Shown here: positions 6,537 through 9,936 of the stretch, piece by piece | Layout: every line of letters starts with the position of its first letter | How positions within the stretch are numbered: position 1 is the stretch's first letter | NCBI GenBank assembly: GCA_022785155.1 | Contig: JALFRH010000167.1 | Span: 1-9,936, forward strand | Direction of reading: 5' to 3' | Source: Spirochaetales bacterium | GTDB taxonomy: Bacteria; Spirochaetota; Spirochaetia; Sphaerochaetales; Sphaerochaetaceae | DNA length: 9,936 nt | Notes under the pieces: generated by a model | The model's input: the letters and a program-made list of their open reading frames with translations, nothing else | What the model was told of the DNA's origin: nothing | The model's database searches: none | Made by a program: the position numbers and the translations under genes

Positions 6537-6563
6537 TTATATACATTTAATAGAGGTCGTCAA
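6536..6563 (-). promoter_or_regulatory. Promoter of the GntR-ABC exporter operon
   Basis: On the minus strand TTGACG (6558-6563) and TATAAT (6536-6541) are separated by 16 bp. The match is near perfect. The -10 box abuts the inverted-repeat operator and the -35 box lies in the U-tail of the upstream terminator, so the control region is packed into about 60 bp. Confidence 0.8.
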
Positions 6564-6594
6564 CAATAAAGGCCCACCCTTTCAGGTGAGCCCT
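6561..6594 (-). terminator. Rho-independent terminator after the oadB-type gene
   Basis: On the minus strand AGGGCTCACC (6585-6594) pairs with GGTGGGCCTT (6569-6578) around a 6-nt loop. This gives a 10-bp stem with two G-U pairs, followed by TTTATTGTT. It lies 17 bp past the beta-subunit stop. The U-tail is interrupted, so termination may be incomplete. Confidence 0.7.
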
Positions 6595-6611
6595 ATGAGC
6601 ATATTATGCCA

Positions 6612-7829
6612 TCAGCCCAAAAGTGGCTGAAGAGACTGGAGCATTCCAGGAACAACAGCCAAGAGTGTTCCTGCTGCAACAGCGCTTCCGATGACACCTG
6701 CAACGTTTGGTCCCATTGCATGCATCAAGAGGAAGTTCTGGCTATCTGCTTCCTGTCCAACCTTGGAAGCTACACGTGCTGCCATAGGAACGGCAGATAC
6801 ACCTGCGGCACCGATGAGAGGGTTGATAGGATGCTTTGGATCCAGCTTGTTCATAAGTTTTGCCAGGAGTACACCGCCTGCTGTACCGATTCCGAATGCA
6901 ATCATACCCAAGAAGAGGATACCCAATGTTTCAAGGTTGAGGAATCTGTCGGCAGCCATCTTGGAACCTACGGAGAGACCAAGACAGATTGTTACGATGT
7001 TCATCAAAGCGTTTTCCATTGTATCGGCAAGTCTTCCGATTACTCCGCACTGCTTAGCCAAGTTACCGAACATCAAAGCGCCGATAAGTGGAGCTGCAGA
7101 TGGAAGGAGAAGAGCACAGATTGTGATTACCATCAATGGGAAGATGATCTTCTCAACCTTGGAAACAGGCCTTAGCTGAGACATTCTGATCTTTCTTTCC
7201 TTCTCTGTTGTGAGCATCTTCATGATAGGTGGCTGGATTACAGGAACCAAGGCCATATATGAGTATGCCGCAACAGCAATGGAACCAAGGTAGGCCGGGG
7301 CCAGACGGGATGTTACATAAATGGCTGTAGGACCGTCAGCACCTCCGATGATACCGATTGAACCTGCTACTGCAAGGTCGAAGTTGATTCCAGGGATGAA
7401 GGAGAGGCAAAGAGCACCCAAGAGAGCTGTAAAGATACCCAACTGGGCAGCAGCTCCCAAAAGAAGTGTCTTTGGGTTGGCAATGAGCGGACCGAAGTCT
7501 GTCATTGATCCTACACCCATGAAGATGAGGATAGGGAAGAGACCTGTCTCGATACCTGCATCGTAGAGAATCTTGATGAAGCCTGCAGCTGCATGAGTGC
7601 TTGTAGGATCGACGCCTGCGATATAAGCGTATGGAATGTTGGAAAGAATACATCCCATTCCGATTGGAATCAGCAACAGTGGCTCAAAACCTTTCTTGAT
7701 AGCCAAGTAGAGAAGAAGGAAACCTACGAGGATCATGACAGCCATGCCCCAACCCTTCTCCTCATGGATAAAGCCGTAGAGTCCTGTTGTAATCCACAGC
7801 TGATAAAGTCCGTTAAGTATGTCGTTCAT
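6612..7829 (-). CDS. oadB: Sodium-pumping decarboxylase, beta subunit (OadB/GcdB/MmdB family)
   Basis: A 405-residue membrane protein that removes CO2 from carboxybiotin on the alpha subunit and couples this to Na+ export across the inner membrane. The family's key motif GGADGPT (162-168) places the essential Asp at 165, and the following Tyr of YSYMALVPVIQPP is Y191. N336, G340 and S345 (INPLIGAAGVSAVPMAARV) correspond, by spacing, to the functional Asn/Gly/Ser of the Klebsiella enzyme (from memory). Hydrophobic segments run along the whole chain, and MGVGSMTDFGPLIANP (104-119) is the conserved family loop. AAGGA lies 9 nt before the ATG and overlaps the alpha-subunit stop; the two genes are 12 nt apart. 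The family does not reveal which acid is decarboxylated. Oxaloacetate is the first guess from the alpha subunit. No gamma subunit (OadG) lies downstream; it may be beyond the right edge. Confidence 0.9.
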   Translation of the reverse strand: MNDILNGLYQLWITTGLYGFIHEEKGWGMAVMILVGFLLLYLAIKKGFEPLLLIPIGMGCILSNIPYAYIAGVDPTSTHAAAGFIKILYDAGIETGLFPILIFMGVGSMTDFGPLIANPKTLLLGAAAQLGIFTALLGALCLSFIPGINFDLAVAGSIGIIGGADGPTAIYVTSRLAPAYLGSIAVAAYSYMALVPVIQPPIMKMLTTEKERKIRMSQLRPVSKVEKIIFPLMVITICALLLPSAAPLIGALMFGNLAKQCGVIGRLADTMENALMNIVTICLGLSVGSKMAADRFLNLETLGILFLGMIAFGIGTAGGVLLAKLMNKLDPKHPINPLIGAAGVSAVPMAARVASKVGQEADSQNFLLMHAMGPNVAGVIGSAVAAGTLLAVVPGMLQSLQPLLG

Positions 7830-7841
7830 TACAATAATTCC

Positions 7842-9936
7842 TTACGCGATTGTCATGATCACATCGCCAGCCTGGAGCTGATCACCCTGGTTGACGCTGA
7901 TGGATGCAACAGTGCCGTCACATGGAGAGTAGATTTCATTTTCCATCTTCATAGCTTCCATGACACAGAGAACCTGATCCTTCTTTACGCTGTCGCCGAC
8001 CTTGACGTTGAATCTGAGGGCGAGACCCGGCATTGGAGCTGTGATTGATGTTCCGCCGTTTGCAGCTGGAGCCTTTGGAGCCTCTTCAGCCTTTGGAGCT
8101 TCTTCGACAACTTCTTCAACCACTGTTCCGCCGATTGTCATGAGTACGTCACCAGCCTGGAGCTGAGCACCCTGAGTAGCGACGATAGCGGAGATGACAC
8201 CGTCACATGGAGCATAGATTTCGTTCTCCATCTTCATAGCTTCCATGACACAGAGAACCTGATCCTTCTTTACGCTGTCTCCGACTTTGACGTTGAATCT
8301 GAGGGCAAGACCTGGCATTGGAGCCTTGACTTCTGTGCTGCCTGTAGTCTTTGTGACCTTCTTTGGAGCGGAAGAAGCCTTGATTCCATCTTCAACATTA
8401 AGTGGATATTCGACGCCGTTGACAATTGCTTTTCCACCCTGAAGCTTGACGCCATATGCCTTTCCGCCGACTGTTACTGTGTATTCGTGGTTGGCATTAG
8501 CTGGCTTTGCCTCAGCCTTTGGCTCTGCAGCCTTCATCTGGCTCTTAAGTCTGACGCCGTTTACCTTAGCCTTTCCTGTAAGGTAGAGGATGCCCTTTTC
8601 CTTACAAGCACCTGCGATGAAGATATTTTCGTCTGTAAGAGGGAGGCCTTCAGCTTCCAGCATAGCCTTTGCTGCTGCAACGCCCTTCTTAGGATCTCTA
8701 TCGTTGATGTCCACAACCTTTTCTGTTGTAGGCTCCAAGTGGAGCTGCTCTGAAGCAAGCTTTACAACTTCTGGGTCTGGAGCAACCGGAGTCTTACCAA
8801 AGTAACCGAGAACCATCTTGCCATAACCTTCAGCAAACTTCTTCCATGGTCCGAACATAACGTTATTGAATGCCTGCTGGAAGTAGAACTGAGATACAGG
8901 TGTAACTGAAGTTCCGAAACCACCCTTAGCGACTGTTTCACCCATAGCTGCAACGATCTGAGGATACTTATCCATAAGGTTGTTGTCTCTGAGCATCTGT
9001 GTGTTTGCTGTGAGGGCTCCGCCTGGGAGTGGGAAGAATGGAATTTCAGGGTTTACCTTTGTTGCTTCTGGAGGAAGGAAGTAGTCTGCCATGCAGTCTT
9101 CGAATACCTTTTCAGCCTTCTTTACCTTCTCGATATCGATGTCGAGGGTGTAGTCTGTTCCTCTGAGAGCGTGCCACATTGTGATGATGTCAGGCTGACA
9201 TGTTCCACCTGAAACAGGAGACATGGAAAGGTCCACCTGGCTTGCACCGGCTTCGATAGCTGCCATGTACTGCTGGATTGATACGCCTGCTGTCTCGTGG
9301 GAGTGGAATACGATGTTCAAGTTTGGTCCCACAAGCTTTCTTGCTCTCTTGATTGTTTCATAGACTACATGAGGAGTTGATGTACCTGAAGCATCCTTGA
9401 AGCAGAGAGAATCAAAAGGAATCTTAGCTGCGATGATTTCTTTGAGTATTCTTTCATAGAAATCCGGGTCATGGGCACCTGTCACACCCTCTGGAAGGCT
9501 CATCATTGTTACTGTGACTTCATGCTTGAGGCCAGCATTATGGATGGCGTTGCCGCTGTCGATAAGGTTGTTTACATCGTTGAGGGCATCGAAGTTTCTG
9601 ATTGTCGTCATACCATGCTTTTTGAAGAGTTCTGCATGGAGTTTGATCATATCTCTTGGCTGGGAATCGAGACCGACGATGTTGACACCACGAGCCAAGG
9701 TCTGAAGATTTGCATCAGGACCAGCGACTCTTCTGAATTCGTCCATCATGTCGAATGCGTCTTCGTTTGTATAGAAGTAGAGAGACTGGAATCTAGCTCC
9801 GCCACCTGCTTCGAAGTGTGTGATACCTGCTTCTCTTGCTGCTGCAACTGCAGGCATGAAGTCTTTTGTGAATACTCTTGCTCCGTATACGGACTGGAAA
9901 CCGTCACGGAATGCTGTGCACATGAATCTAATCTTT
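7842..9936 (-). CDS. oadA: OadA-type carboxyltransferase alpha subunit with two biotinyl domains (5' end outside window)
   Basis: Moves a carboxyl group from an acid such as oxaloacetate to biotin, for decarboxylation by the adjacent beta subunit. Residues are numbered from the ATG at 9923, which is internal: the frame continues to the edge and reads K-I-R-F before it, matching the family start KIKFTDTTLRD. The carboxyltransferase barrel (to about 255) keeps the metal and carbamate site: D7 (FRDGFQS), K176 (CFKDASG), H207 and H209 (FHSHE). The segments GGGARFQSLYFYTNED and RGVNIVGLDSQP replace the usual WGGATFD and RGQNLLGYRHY. A PYC_OADA domain (about 275-395) is followed by a YTVTVGGKAY spacer domain. 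Two biotinyl domains (529-598 and 625-693) carry EAMKM lysines K564 and K659, joined by a 26-residue Glu/Ala/Pro-rich hinge. Usual members have one such domain and about 590-600 residues. Confidence 0.9.
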   Translation of the reverse strand, partial: KIRFMCTAFRDGFQSVYGARVFTKDFMPAVAAAREAGITHFEAGGGARFQSLYFYTNEDAFDMMDEFRRVAGPDANLQTLARGVNIVGLDSQPRDMIKLHAELFKKHGMTTIRNFDALNDVNNLIDSGNAIHNAGLKHEVTVTMMSLPEGVTGAHDPDFYERILKEIIAAKIPFDSLCFKDASGTSTPHVVYETIKRARKLVGPNLNIVFHSHETAGVSIQQYMAAIEAGASQVDLSMSPVSGGTCQPDIITMWHALRGTDYTLDIDIEKVKKAEKVFEDCMADYFLPPEATKVNPEIPFFPLPGGALTANTQMLRDNNLMDKYPQIVAAMGETVAKGGFGTSVTPVSQFYFQQAFNNVMFGPWKKFAEGYGKMVLGYFGKTPVAPDPEVVKLASEQLHLEPTTEKVVDINDRDPKKGVAAAKAMLEAEGLPLTDENIFIAGACKEKGILYLTGKAKVNGVRLKSQMKAAEPKAEAKPANANHEYTVTVGGKAYGVKLQGGKAIVNGVEYPLNVEDGIKASSAPKKVTKTTGSTEVKAPMPGLALRFNVKVGDSVKKDQVLCVMEAMKMENEIYAPCDGVISAIVATQGAQLQAGDVLMTIGGTVVEEVVEEAPKAEEAPKAPAANGGTSITAPMPGLALRFNVKVGDSVKKDQVLCVMEAMKMENEIYSPCDGTVASISVNQGDQLQAGDVIMTIA
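7943..8039 (-). repeat. oadA: Biotinyl-domain repeat, copy nearer the gene's 3' end
   Basis: A 97-bp stretch encoding the start and lysine loop of the second biotinyl domain. It matches 8228-8324 at 93 of 97 bases by eye. The four differences are all silent, and the copies lie 285 bp (95 codons) apart in frame. Confidence 0.9.
8228..8324 (-). repeat. oadA: Biotinyl-domain repeat, copy nearer the gene's 5' end
   Basis: Partner of 7943-8039, encoding the same residues of the first biotinyl domain. Its first 52 bases in plus-strand order are identical to the other copy. The flanking parts of the two domains have drifted further, in both DNA and protein. Confidence 0.9.

Noticed and set aside
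6606..7175. A 189-codon plus-strand frame opposite the oadB-type gene
   Set aside because: The translation is rich in Cys and His with no family pattern, and the opposite strand encodes a well-conserved membrane protein.
1..9936. CRISPR array, phage or transposon remains, tRNA or rRNA genes
   Set aside because: No regularly spaced repeats, transposase or integrase motifs or tRNA-like structures were seen. The only sizeable direct repeat is the biotinyl-domain pair.

Overview
The window is a bacterial chromosome segment with mid-range GC and dense gene packing. It looks like an anaerobe that ferments and pumps sodium. The OadA-type protein has an unusual N-terminal half that I associate, from memory, with spirochaetes of the Treponema/Sphaerochaeta group. 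That assignment is an inference (about 50-60% sure), because no rRNA or other marker is present. All genes but the first lie on the minus strand. There are no tRNAs, rRNAs, CRISPR arrays, insertion sequences or phage genes.

Region 1 (1-3631): the 3' end of an RNase D-like exonuclease gene on the plus strand runs tail-to-tail, with zero spacing, into a long molybdenum hydroxylase gene. The hydroxylase carries plant-type 2Fe-2S domains, a xanthine-dehydrogenase-type molybdopterin domain and, unusually, a C-terminal extension with four 4Fe-4S cluster motifs. No FAD subunit is nearby. Its upstream region has a perfect TTGACA-16-TATAAT promoter, three phased GCAAC half-sites just upstream of the -35 box, and a leader of about 90 nt with a perfect palindrome.

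Region 2 (3632-6563): a probable five-gene operon read right to left. It comprises a YtrA-type GntR repressor, an ABC-2-type ATPase, its membrane permease, a dCMP deaminase and a GNAT acetyltransferase. The first three genes overlap one another and form a self-regulated exporter cassette with an inverted-repeat operator just downstream of the -10 box. The dCMP deaminase gene is preceded by an 11-bp-stem hairpin that buries its ribosome binding site.

Region 3 (6564-9936): the beta subunit of a sodium-pumping decarboxylase (OadB type) and its biotin-carrying carboxyltransferase alpha subunit (OadA type). The latter is cut by the right window edge. The alpha subunit ends in two nearly identical biotinyl domains joined by a Glu/Ala/Pro hinge. 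A hairpin terminator follows oadB, and its U-tail overlaps the -35 box of the next promoter.

The individual protein families are known. The most unusual points are the ferredoxin-fused hydroxylase and its promoter array, the ribosome-site-masking hairpin, and the duplicated biotin domain homogenised at DNA level.
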